DNA of 6,503 nt from Bacteroidetes bacterium CG23_combo_of_CG06-09_8_20_14_all_32_9 (GCA_002771395.1 PCSS01000174.1:1-6503); one strand, 5' to 3'. Counted from the first letter of the stretch, positions 1 through 6,360 are shown. The notes: generated by a model not told the origin, from the sequence alone. Translations and numbers: made by a program.

Positions 1-19
1 TTACTATTAATCACTTCTG

Positions 20-27
20 TAGTTTTG
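20..27 (+). promoter_or_regulatory. Second, distal TAnnTTTG match
   Basis: TAGTTTTG also fits the TAnnTTTG pattern. Its -33 region would fall at or beyond the left edge of the window, so it cannot be judged. If used, it would give a leader of about 185 bases before the first gene. In sequence this rich in T a chance match is quite possible. Confidence 0.15.
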
Positions 28-181
28 CGGGTGAGTAGTAACTAAATTTTCTTTGGGAAAATGTAATTTTTAAAGCGCAAAATAAATTTAAAATTCTCTT
101 TTTTTCAAAATATAAATCATCATTTTATGTTTTTATTTGTTTTGAGATGAAAAAAAAATAATTAAAATCGTTATTTATTCG

Positions 182-189
182 TAACTTTG
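182..189 (+). promoter_or_regulatory. Candidate Bacteroidetes -7 promoter element (TAACTTTG)
   Basis: TAACTTTG matches the Bacteroidetes primary-sigma -7 consensus TAnnTTTG exactly. It ends 29 bases before the ATG at 219, which would give a short untranslated leader of roughly 20-25 bases. The expected -33 TTG is not evident in the A/T-rich stretch around 158-165, so the promoter is incomplete by consensus. It is the best placed candidate for driving the GT5-like, DUF4270 and possibly glmS genes. Confidence 0.4.
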
Positions 190-218
190 CATTTAATTAT
201 ATCTTTTAACTTATCACA

Positions 219-1043
219 ATGGAAAAAGAAAGAGTATTGTTTGTAGCTCAGGAAATTACACCTTACCTGCCCGAAACTTCAATGTCTTTTATAGGACGTT
301 ATCTTCCGCAGGGAATACAAGAAAAAGGACGCGAAATACGCACGTTTATGCCTCGTTTTGGCAGTGTTAACGAGCGTAGAAACCAATTACACGAGGTTAT
401 TCGCCTTTCGGGAATGAACATTATAATAGACGATTCCGATCATCCGCTTATTATTAAAGTAGCTTCTATACAACTTGCAAGAATGCAGGTGTATTTTATT
501 GATAATGAAGAATATTTTCATCGAAAATTTACTGTTTCCGATAATGATGATAATTTATTTGATGATAACGACGAAAGAGCAATATTTTTTGCAAGAGGAG
601 TACTCGAAACTGTAAAAAAACTGCGTTGGGCACCACATCTTGTTCACTGTCAGGGATGGTTTACCTCACTTATACCGCTCTACATTAAAAAAGCTTTTCG
701 CGAAGACCCATTATTTAATGATACAAAAGTTGTTTTTTCTATTTATGATGATGCTTTCAAAGGCATTTTAGCAAAAGAATTTAAGAAAAAAGCAATTATT
801 GATGGCATTTCCGATAAAGATATGCAGATAATGACTTCTTTGGATTATTTCAATATTATGAAACTCGCTATTAATTTTTCTGATGGGATAATTATTGGAA
901 ATCCCACAATTAATAATAAGGTTCTTGAATATTTAAAAACCACCGATAAACCAATACTTGAATATCAAGACCCTGAACATTATATTGATTCATATTCCGA
1001 CTTTTACGATACTGTGTTAACTCCTAATTGTGTAGAATTATAA
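219..1043 (+). CDS. Glycogen/starch synthase-like protein, GT5 N-terminal domain only, probably non-catalytic
   Basis: The 274-residue protein resembles the N-terminal Rossmann domain of GT5 glycogen/starch synthases. It opens with VLFVAQEITPYLPE (6-19), followed by GRYLPQGIQEKGREIRTFMP (26-45), the family's helix and strand after the nucleotide-sugar loop. Then come an acidic loop with DDNDERAIFFARGVLE (115-130), LVHCQGWFTSLIP (141-153, the counterpart of the HxHDWH region) and a segment near 209-231 that resembles the end of the domain. Full GlgA is about 480 residues with a second GT-B domain, which is absent here. The N-terminal KxGGL ADP-glucose loop is replaced by ETSMSF, and HDWH by QGWF. 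By inference it does not make glycogen and may bind a sugar or act as a regulatory or scaffold protein. Homologues annotated as 'glycogen synthase' at about this length occur across Bacteroidetes, so this is probably a conserved short form, not a broken gene. The ATG lies just after a TAACTTTG promoter; no strong Shine-Dalgarno is seen. Confidence 0.85.
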   Translation: MEKERVLFVAQEITPYLPETSMSFIGRYLPQGIQEKGREIRTFMPRFGSVNERRNQLHEVIRLSGMNIIIDDSDHPLIIKVASIQLARMQVYFIDNEEYFHRKFTVSDNDDNLFDDNDERAIFFARGVLETVKKLRWAPHLVHCQGWFTSLIPLYIKKAFREDPLFNDTKVVFSIYDDAFKGILAKEFKKKAIIDGISDKDMQIMTSLDYFNIMKLAINFSDGIIIGNPTINNKVLEYLKTTDKPILEYQDPEHYIDSYSDFYDTVLTPNCVEL

Positions 1044-1053
1044 GAAACTGACA

Positions 1054-2337
1054 TTGAAATCATTTTTTAATAGTCAATTCGTATTGGCTTTCAGCCTTAT
1101 AGCAATTATCTTCTTTTCGTGCCGTAAAGAACTTTCTACTTTAGGATTGAATTTACAACCCGATAGTGATAAAATTAATGGATTTACTGTAGACACTTCA
1201 ACTATTGAAGCATACACTAAAAAAGAAGATTCACTTTCAACCGATGAAAGAACTTACGCGTTATTAGGTTCATATACCGACCCTGTTTTTGGCCGAAGTG
1301 ATGCTTCTTTTATGACACAAATTCGACTTTCATCATCAAATGTGAGTTTTGGAACTACCCCTGTTGCCGATTCAATTGTTTTATATCTTGATTATCACAG
1401 TTATTATGGCGACACAACTATTCCTCAAACTATTTCGGTTTACGAAATAAAAAATGACTTATATATTGATTCTACATATTACTCCAATTTGAATCCCGAA
1501 AATTATTCTCCACAAAATATTTTAATAACTCCACTTACCCCGATAAAACCAGATTATTACCCACATCCAAATGACACATCATTATCAATTAAATTGGATT
1601 ATACTTTTGCTCAACGCATTATAAGTTTAAGTGCCGCTGAATTAGCCGACAATACTGCATTTCTCACTGCTTTTAAAGGAATTTATTTAAAAACTGATAA
1701 TATAAACTCTGGCGGGGCGATAATTTATTACGACTTATTAAGTGTTCGTTCAAAAGTTACTTTATACTACCACAATGATAATACAGTCGCTAATAAATTT
1801 GATTTTCTTATAAACTCAAGTTGTGCAAGAGTTAATTTGTTTAATCACGATTATAGTACTTCAATAATTACAAGCATTGACGACTCCTTATCAATCGATT
1901 CTTTGTTGTATTTGCAAGCAATGTCGGGGTTAATGGCAAAAATTAAAATTCCATATCTTTCTAATTTAAAAGACTCATCAACTATTGCAATTGTTAAAGC
2001 GGAACTAATTATACCTGTTGATAATTATGATGCTTACACGTTAAAAACACCTGCCAAATTATTACTTGTTTGCTATAATTCTTCAGCCACTTACGAATTT
2101 CTTACCGATTATTACGTTGGTACCGCATACTTTGGCGGTACTTATTACGAAAGCGATAAAACTTACCGGTTTAATATTTCCAGGTATGTGCAGCAACTTG
2201 TCGACAAAACAAGAACCGATTACGGGCTTGCTATTTTTGTTAGCGATAACAGAGTAAGTGCAAACAGGGTAATTATCAGAGGACCCAAGTGCAAAAATAA
2301 TGGTATGAAATTATCAATAACTTATTTAAAACCATAA
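1054..2337 (+). CDS. DUF4270 family lipoprotein
   Basis: The 427-residue protein has a lipoprotein-type signal peptide: a short basic start, a hydrophobic core at about 9-21, and Cys23 in FFSC as the likely lipidated residue. The lipobox is loose, with Phe at -3 and -2. The mature part begins RKELSTLGLNLQPDSDK and carries the family motif LLGSYTDPVFG (70-80). It closes with a segment near the C terminus (YRFNISRYVQQLV, then YGLAIFVSDN and VIIRGP) typical of DUF4270 proteins. The predicted body is mostly beta-strand. Function is unknown; the protein would sit in the outer membrane or periplasm. After Cys23 the residues RKEL do not clearly match the Bacteroidetes surface-export signal, so its facing is open. 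The start must be TTG 1054 (or CTG 1048), because an in-frame stop lies at 1033-1035 and no ATG precedes the signal peptide. The gene begins 10 bases after the previous stop, which suggests co-transcription and coupled translation. Confidence 0.88.
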   Translation: MKSFFNSQFVLAFSLIAIIFFSCRKELSTLGLNLQPDSDKINGFTVDTSTIEAYTKKEDSLSTDERTYALLGSYTDPVFGRSDASFMTQIRLSSSNVSFGTTPVADSIVLYLDYHSYYGDTTIPQTISVYEIKNDLYIDSTYYSNLNPENYSPQNILITPLTPIKPDYYPHPNDTSLSIKLDYTFAQRIISLSAAELADNTAFLTAFKGIYLKTDNINSGGAIIYYDLLSVRSKVTLYYHNDNTVANKFDFLINSSCARVNLFNHDYSTSIITSIDDSLSIDSLLYLQAMSGLMAKIKIPYLSNLKDSSTIAIVKAELIIPVDNYDAYTLKTPAKLLLVCYNSSATYEFLTDYYVGTAYFGGTYYESDKTYRFNISRYVQQLVDKTRTDYGLAIFVSDNRVSANRVIIRGPKCKNNGMKLSITYLKP

Positions 2338-2419
2338 TCATTAATTCAATTAAAAAGTAAAAATTATAAATTAAAAAAGTACCATAAAGTAAATCATAAA
2401 TCTAAAATCATTAATCAAT
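2338..2419. other. AT-rich spacer before glmS with flanking near-repeat
   Basis: This 82-base gap is almost entirely A and T. It has no TAnnTTTG element and no recognisable terminator. The sequence at its left edge (2336-2350, AATCATTAATTCAAT) nearly recurs immediately before the glmS start (2406-2419, AATCATTAATCAAT). No structure like the glmS ribozyme of Gram-positive bacteria is visible, and the gap is too short to hold one. glmS is therefore either read through from the upstream genes or uses a promoter I cannot recognise. Confidence 0.4.
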
Positions 2420-4255
2420 ATGTGTGGAATTGTTGGTTATATAGGACATAAACAAGCGTATCCAATTCTTTTAGCAGGATTAAAAAGACTTGAATACAGA
2501 GGTTACGATTCGGCTGGAATAGCTCTTCTTAACGGTGAAAACAGAATTTATAAATGCAAAGGAAAAGTTTCTGACCTCGAAAATTATATGACAGGAAAAA
2601 ATGTTTCTGGAACAATTGGAATTGGTCATACACGTTGGGCTACTCATGGCGAGCCTAACGATATAAACGCTCACCCGCACATGTCGATGAATGGAATATT
2701 TACAATTATTCACAACGGAATAATAGAAAACTATTCACAACTTAGAAAAAGGCTTGAGGACCGCGGATATACTTTTAAAAGCGATACCGACACCGAAATT
2801 CTTGTTAATTTGATAGAATACATTTATTTAAAAGGACAGGTTTCGGCTGAAATAGCTGTAAGGTTGGCACTTACAAAAGTTATTGGTGCTTATGGAATAT
2901 TAGTTATGTGTAAAGAAGAACCTGATGTGATTATTGCTGCCCGTAAAGGCAGTCCCTTAGTTGTTGGTGTTGGAAACGGAGAATATTTTCTTGCAAGCGA
3001 TGCAACTCCAATTATTGAACATACCAATCGTGTTGTTTATCTGAACGATAACGATGTAGCAGTGGTTCATCGTGATGAAATTACTTTCAAAACCATTATG
3101 AATGTTAAGATTACACCCATAATTCAAAACATAGATTTAGATATTGGTGAAATTGAAAAAGGCGGTTTTGACCATTTCATGCTAAAAGAAATTTTTGAAC
3201 AACCACGTGCAATTGAAGATACCTTCCGCGGTAGAATTTCACGTAGCCCGAATGACATTCATCTTGGCGGACTTTTTCATGTAATGGATAAACTTGTTAC
3301 TGCAAAAAGAATAATTATAATTGGTTGCGGAACCTCATGGCACGCAGGTCTGGTTGGCGAATACCTTTTTGAAGAACTTGCACGAATTCCTGTTGAGGTT
3401 GAGTATGCGTCGGAATTCCGCTATCGCTACCCCGTAATTTTACACAATGATATTGTAATTGCCATAAGCCAAAGCGGTGAAACTGCCGATACTCTTGCAG
3501 CAGTTAAACTTGCTAAAGAACAAGGTGCAACGGTTATTGGAATTTGTAATGTTGTTGGTTCAAGTATCCCGCGTGAAACTAATGCGGGGGTTTACACACA
3601 TGCCGGACCCGAAATTGGTGTTGCCAGCACAAAAGCATTTACAGCACAGGTTACCGTACTTTCAATGATTGCAATGCTTTTAGGACACGAAAGAAAGGTG
3701 ATTTCAGAAAATGATTATCAAAAGTTGGTTGAATCATTAATGGAGATACCTGAAAAAATTGATTATATCTTAAAAGATGTTACTAAGATTCAGGAAATTG
3801 CCAAGCTTTATAAAAATGCGAATAATTGCCTTTATCTCGGCAGAGGATATTTATTTCCTGTTGCACTGGAAGGTGCACTCAAATTAAAAGAAATATCATA
3901 CATACACGCCGAAGGTTATCCTGCCGCCGAAATGAAACACGGACCAATCGCTTTAATTGATGAACACATGCCGGTTTTTGTTATTGCTGCAAAAGATAAA
4001 TCTTACGAAAAAATTGTTTCAAATATTCAGGAAGTTAAAGCCCGTAAAGGAATTGTAATTGCAATTGTTTCTGAAGGCGATACTGTTATCCGCGAGCTTG
4101 CCGACCACGTAATGGAAGTTCCCCTTACCGATGAAGCACTTGCTCCGTTGCTTGCTGTAATTCCATTGCAATTACTTTCGTATTATATTGCCGTTTTAAG
4201 AGGTTGTAATGTTGACCAACCAAGAAATTTAGCAAAATCGGTAACGGTTGAATAA
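2420..4255 (+). CDS. glmS: Glutamine--fructose-6-phosphate aminotransferase (isomerizing)
   Basis: This cytoplasmic enzyme converts fructose-6-phosphate and glutamine to glucosamine-6-phosphate and glutamate, the first step towards UDP-GlcNAc for peptidoglycan and lipid A. At 611 residues it has the family's normal length. The N-terminal glutaminase domain starts MCGIVGYIG, with Cys2 as nucleophile after Met removal, followed by RGYDSAGIA (27-35), HTRWATHG (70-77), HNGIIENY (98-105) and SDTDTE (121-126). The first SIS domain (about 285-425) has GCGTSWHAG (302-310) and SQSGETADT (350-358). The second (about 455-600) has LEGALKLKEISYIHAEGYP (483-501) and KHGP (506-509). The C terminus, DQPRNLAKSVTVE, is the canonical ending that closes the active site and includes the catalytic Lys606. 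All expected catalytic positions are present. The ATG start is fixed by Cys2. No clear Shine-Dalgarno precedes it, as is common in this phylum. Confidence 0.98.
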   Translation: MCGIVGYIGHKQAYPILLAGLKRLEYRGYDSAGIALLNGENRIYKCKGKVSDLENYMTGKNVSGTIGIGHTRWATHGEPNDINAHPHMSMNGIFTIIHNGIIENYSQLRKRLEDRGYTFKSDTDTEILVNLIEYIYLKGQVSAEIAVRLALTKVIGAYGILVMCKEEPDVIIAARKGSPLVVGVGNGEYFLASDATPIIEHTNRVVYLNDNDVAVVHRDEITFKTIMNVKITPIIQNIDLDIGEIEKGGFDHFMLKEIFEQPRAIEDTFRGRISRSPNDIHLGGLFHVMDKLVTAKRIIIIGCGTSWHAGLVGEYLFEELARIPVEVEYASEFRYRYPVILHNDIVIAISQSGETADTLAAVKLAKEQGATVIGICNVVGSSIPRETNAGVYTHAGPEIGVASTKAFTAQVTVLSMIAMLLGHERKVISENDYQKLVESLMEIPEKIDYILKDVTKIQEIAKLYKNANNCLYLGRGYLFPVALEGALKLKEISYIHAEGYPAAEMKHGPIALIDEHMPVFVIAAKDKSYEKIVSNIQEVKARKGIVIAIVSEGDTVIRELADHVMEVPLTDEALAPLLAVIPLQLLSYYIAVLRGCNVDQPRNLAKSVTVE

Positions 4256-4295
4256 TTGTTACTACTCATCGGGGATGTAAAAAACAAGAATTTTG

Positions 4296-4329
4296 CCACT
4301 AATGCACAAAGACACCATAATACACAAAG
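4296..4329. repeat. Imperfect 18-base tandem repeat
   Basis: CCACTAATGCACAAAG (4296-4311) is followed one 18-base period later by a variant, ACCATAATACACAAAG (4314-4329). The core TAATrCACAAAG is shared with a single change (G to A). It begins 40 bases after the glmS stop. Similar CACAAAG-rich repeats are frequent between genes in Bacteroidetes, often near remnants of small mobile-like genes; here it is only a repeat. Confidence 0.5.
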
Positions 4330-4451
4330 GAAATTTGTAATTATTCAGCCCATTTTCTTTTTAGCCACAGATTATATCAATTTAAAAAAATGTTTCATTG
4401 TTACCGCTCCAGCAATGGTTCTTAAAAGTTCTTGAGATTGCTAAAAAAGAC

Positions 4452-4586
4452 ATGAGAGAAAAATTAAGAATGACACAAGAAGCATCTATTGAAGAGAAAG
4501 TTCTGAATCAATTATTGATCGATATAAAAAATCTTACAGAAGTACTTAAGCAATTATATTCTATAATAGGGCAGGTGGTTTGCTAA
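4452..4586 (+). CDS. Doubtful small helical ORF or gene remnant
   Basis: From ATG 4452 the frame encodes about 44 residues, beginning MREKLRMTQEASIEEK and ending SIIGQVVC. The frame is open upstream to a TTG at 4398, which would give 62 residues. The composition is charged and leucine-rich with a likely long amphipathic helix, so a coiled coil or the tail of a lost protein is possible. I recognise no family, see no promoter element and no good Shine-Dalgarno, and the frame sits among repeat debris. It may be a degraded fragment or a chance frame. Confidence 0.2.
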   Translation: MREKLRMTQEASIEEKVLNQLLIDIKNLTEVLKQLYSIIGQVVC

Positions 4587-4595
4587 TAACAGGAG

Positions 4596-4609
4596 TTGGC
4601 AGTCGGCAA
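4596..4609. repeat. Short heptamer-like repeat (TTGGCAGTCGGCAA)
   Basis: The stretch contains two degenerate copies of a 7-base unit, TGGCAGT and CGGCAAT, back to back. It lies just after the doubtful small frame and is more GC-rich than its surroundings. It resembles the ends of longer GGCAGTC-type arrays, but with only two units it is minor. Confidence 0.3.
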
Positions 4610-4700
4610 TTTGTGGATCTTCTTAAATGCTTGCGGTGTAAATAGTTTCAGTGGATTTTTAAAAAATAGATTTTTGATGAGGTCAGTTGTTCCGAACTTG

Positions 4701-4721
4701 ATATGTTTAAACAAAACATAT
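4701..4721 (-). terminator. AT-rich hairpin downstream of dprA, possible weak terminator
   Basis: ATATGTTT (4701-4708) and AAACATAT (4714-4721) form a perfect 8-bp stem with a 5-base loop. It lies 17 bases beyond the dprA stop on the minus strand and is the only clean inverted repeat in the convergent gap. The stem has just one G-C pair, so it would be weak, and the following bases on the minus strand are not a strong T run. It could serve either converging transcript or be fortuitous. Confidence 0.3.
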
Positions 4722-4738
4722 TGCATGAAAATTAAAAA

Positions 4739-5875
4739 TCAGCTTTTAGGCAGACTAACGCAGAGTTGAAAAACTTTGCCTGGCAGGCATTTTACAATTC
4801 CTTTAAACTCCATACCTAACAAAGTTGCAGAAATTTTACTTACAGGCATTTTACAAAGTAAAGATAAAACATCAATTGTTAAATCACCCTGCATTTCAAG
4901 TTGTTGAGCAATAGTAAGTTCATCGGGTTCAAAATCAGTAAAAAATGAAGATTGCACAGGTGCGGTTCTTGATTTTGTTTCCCATCCCAAAAAATTTGCA
5001 ATATCGTAAGCCGATTCGGCAAGTGCAGCACGGTTGGTTTTAATCAAATAATTTGTGCCTAACGACGAGGAATCGCTGATACGACCGGGTACAGCATAAA
5101 CATCACGATTGTATGAATTAGCAATATCGGCAGTTATAAGAGCGCCACCTTTTAGTCCTGATTCTACAACCAAAGCGGCATCGGCTAAACCTGCAATTAT
5201 ACGGTTTCGTTTTATAAAATTTTGCTTGTCGGGAGTTGTATTTGTTAAAAACTCGGTTAGCAAACCACCATTTTCAATTATTTGTTTGGCATATTTTCTA
5301 TGAAAGGCGGGGTAAATGGTATCAAGACCGTGAGCTAAAACCGCAATCGTGTTAAAATTATTTTCAATTGCCGCTTTGTGAGCGGCTATGTCAATTCCAA
5401 CTGCAAGTCCGCTAATTATTTGCACATCAAGATGCATTTCTTTAAAGTCGGACATTAATTTCCTGCAAAAATCTTTTCCATATATTGTAGCTTTTCTGGT
5501 TCCAACAACACATAAAACTTTTTGATGATTTAGTTCTAAATTACCTAATGTGAAAATAGTTACAGGTGAATCTTCGCAATGAATCAGTCGGCGGGGATAA
5601 TTTTCATCAAGAAAAAAAACGGTATGAATACCAAATTTTAAATTAAATTCAACTTCTTTTTCGGCGATGTTAAAAATTTCTTTTTTTTTTGTATTACCGG
5701 CAATAGATGAAGCTACTACTGTTCCTATTCCTGGAATTTTTGCTAAAAATTTTTCTTTTTCTTTAAAAACTGCTTCAAGGCTGCCGCAGTAACTAATTAA
5801 GCGTTTGGCAACAATATCGCCAACATGAGGAAGTAATTTTATGGCAATTTTATAGATATCTGATTGTTGGCTCAT
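4739..5875 (-). CDS. dprA: DNA-processing protein DprA
   Basis: DprA (Smf) binds incoming single-stranded DNA in the cytoplasm and loads RecA during natural transformation; it is also widespread in bacteria not known to be competent. The 378-residue protein has the full architecture. A helix-hairpin-helix region comes first (LPHVGDIVAKRLI at 15-27, IPGIGTVVASSI at 47-58). The Rossmann-like core follows, with VVGTRKATIYG (123-133), SGLAVGIDIAAH (155-166), HGLDTIYP (182-189), KRNRIIAGL (222-230), GGALITA (243-249) and VPGR (262-265). A C-terminal winged helix spans about 317-374. No core motif is missing. The ATG start overlaps the stop of the upstream membrane-protein gene (ATGA), supporting the start choice and translational coupling. 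Codons 62-65 contain an uninterrupted A10 tract (T10 at 5681-5690 on the plus strand), which is prone to slippage. I see no comEC, comM or other competence gene in the window. Confidence 0.96.
   Translation of the reverse strand: MSQQSDIYKIAIKLLPHVGDIVAKRLISYCGSLEAVFKEKEKFLAKIPGIGTVVASSIAGNTKKKEIFNIAEKEVEFNLKFGIHTVFFLDENYPRRLIHCEDSPVTIFTLGNLELNHQKVLCVVGTRKATIYGKDFCRKLMSDFKEMHLDVQIISGLAVGIDIAAHKAAIENNFNTIAVLAHGLDTIYPAFHRKYAKQIIENGGLLTEFLTNTTPDKQNFIKRNRIIAGLADAALVVESGLKGGALITADIANSYNRDVYAVPGRISDSSSLGTNYLIKTNRAALAESAYDIANFLGWETKSRTAPVQSSFFTDFEPDELTIAQQLEMQGDLTIDVLSLLCKMPVSKISATLLGMEFKGIVKCLPGKVFQLCVSLPKS
5681..5690 (-). repeat. A10 homopolymer within dprA
   Basis: Ten consecutive T on the plus strand correspond to A10 in the dprA sense strand, spanning the codons ACA AAA AAA AAA GAA (Thr62 to Glu66). 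It is the longest pure homopolymer I see within the coding sequence here. A one-base slip would frameshift DprA before its Rossmann core. High AT content and lysine codons alone could explain it. Confidence 0.8.
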
Positions 5876-6360
5876 TGCATTTTTATCTTCGCAAAAAAAT
5901 TTAAAGCATTTATTAAATCTTTTTTTTCTTTTTTGGATAAAGCAGTAAGCGGTATGGGTTTATACTTTGCAACACCTTTATTAACAATTTGATATATTAT
6001 TAACTCATCTCGCTGGTTAAAAAACTTTTTTTTAATTTCAATTTTATAAAGAGTATTATAAGGAATTTCGATTGATAAATGCTTGGGAGTTAATGATGTT
6101 ACAGGATAATATCTTAGAATAATTTTATCTGATTCATCATCATAAATAATATAATGATATTTAAGAAATGTTCTGTAAATTATGAAAAGTATAAGTAACC
6201 CTCCAAATATACAGGCATAAGCAACTTTGTTTATCGGAATAAAGTAATCTGTAAAAATACTGTAAAAAAGTGAAAGTGTAATTAACGTTGCAGTAATAAA
6301 TACAACAACAATAAGTTGTCCTCTAATTTTATAATATACATCTTTGTTATCTATTTTCAT
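5872..6360 (-). CDS. Two-TM protein of unknown function, upstream of dprA
   Basis: I do not recognise a named family. From ATG 6360 the product is 162 residues. A TTG at 6390 would add ten residues (NNKLQKYKH-type, polar), but the ATG gives a short charged N terminus directly before the first membrane helix, so I prefer it. There are two predicted transmembrane segments, about 16-37 and 45-62, joined by a short loop. A soluble tail follows (about 66-162) with alternating strand-like stretches such as YHYIIYDD, DKIILRYYPV, LSIEIPYNTLYKIEIKKKFF and DELIIYQIV, then a lysine-rich helix (LSKKEKKDLINALNFFAKI). Two helices plus a beta tail ending in a helix resembles bacterial PH-like membrane proteins, but that is only a fold guess. 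Its TGA overlaps the dprA ATG by four bases, so the two are almost certainly one transcript. No TAnnTTTG promoter was found upstream. Confidence 0.75.
   Translation of the reverse strand: MKIDNKDVYYKIRGQLIVVVFITATLITLSLFYSIFTDYFIPINKVAYACIFGGLLILFIIYRTFLKYHYIIYDDESDKIILRYYPVTSLTPKHLSIEIPYNTLYKIEIKKKFFNQRDELIIYQIVNKGVAKYKPIPLTALSKKEKKDLINALNFFAKIKMQ

Larger units (their letters stand above)
1..218. other. AT-rich leader upstream of the GT5-like gene
   Basis: No convincing reading frame is present on either strand. The stretch is very AT-rich, with runs of A and T such as A9 near 150-158. It holds two matches to the Bacteroidetes -7 consensus TAnnTTTG on the plus strand (20-27 and 182-189), listed separately. 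I found no exact minus-strand match (CAAAnnTA), so I cannot show that a divergent gene starts just outside the window. In Bacteroides-type genomes I recall panC lying next to the homologue of the first gene, but nothing in these bases confirms that here. Confidence 0.5.
4256..4738. other. Gene-poor convergent intergenic region with repeat debris
   Basis: This 483-base stretch between the ends of glmS and dprA holds no convincing gene. From left to right it contains an imperfect 18-base tandem repeat (4296-4329), a TTAGCCACAG-type stretch near 4362-4371, a weak small reading frame (4452-4586), a heptamer-like repeat TTGGCAGTCGGCAA (4596-4609), and an AT-rich hairpin close to the dprA stop (4701-4721). 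No GC-rich hairpin with a T tail follows glmS. The motifs resemble low-complexity intergenic debris that I recall from other Bacteroidetes genomes; that comparison is from memory and not computed. Confidence 0.5.

Noticed and set aside
2232..2239. TATTTTTG as an internal promoter for glmS
   Set aside because: It fits TAnnTTTG but lies in DUF4270 coding sequence about 180 bases before glmS; in T-rich DNA this is likely chance.
2066..2257. Plus-strand frame of 63 codons inside the DUF4270 gene
   Set aside because: It lies wholly within a well-supported gene in another frame and its product shows no recognisable features.
2338..2419. glmS ribozyme or riboswitch upstream of glmS
   Set aside because: The gap is only 82 bases and nearly all A/T, without the paired elements of the glmS ribozyme, which is known mainly from Gram-positive bacteria.
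2480..2713. Minus-strand frame of 77 codons opposite glmS
   Set aside because: It is antisense to the strongly conserved glutaminase domain; the open frame is a by-product of that coding sequence.
3477..3668. Plus-strand frame of 63 codons inside glmS
   Set aside because: It is an alternative frame over the first SIS domain, with no independent start signal.
4296..4329. CRISPR-like repeat
   Set aside because: There are only two imperfect adjacent copies without spacers, and no cas genes are present.
4398..4586. A four-helix-bundle (S23-type) or GxxExxY family gene in the convergent gap
   Set aside because: The surrounding repeats recall regions near such genes, but the translated frame lacks their characteristic motifs.
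5109..5303. Plus-strand frame of 64 codons opposite dprA
   Set aside because: It is antisense to the conserved Rossmann core of dprA and has no supporting signals.
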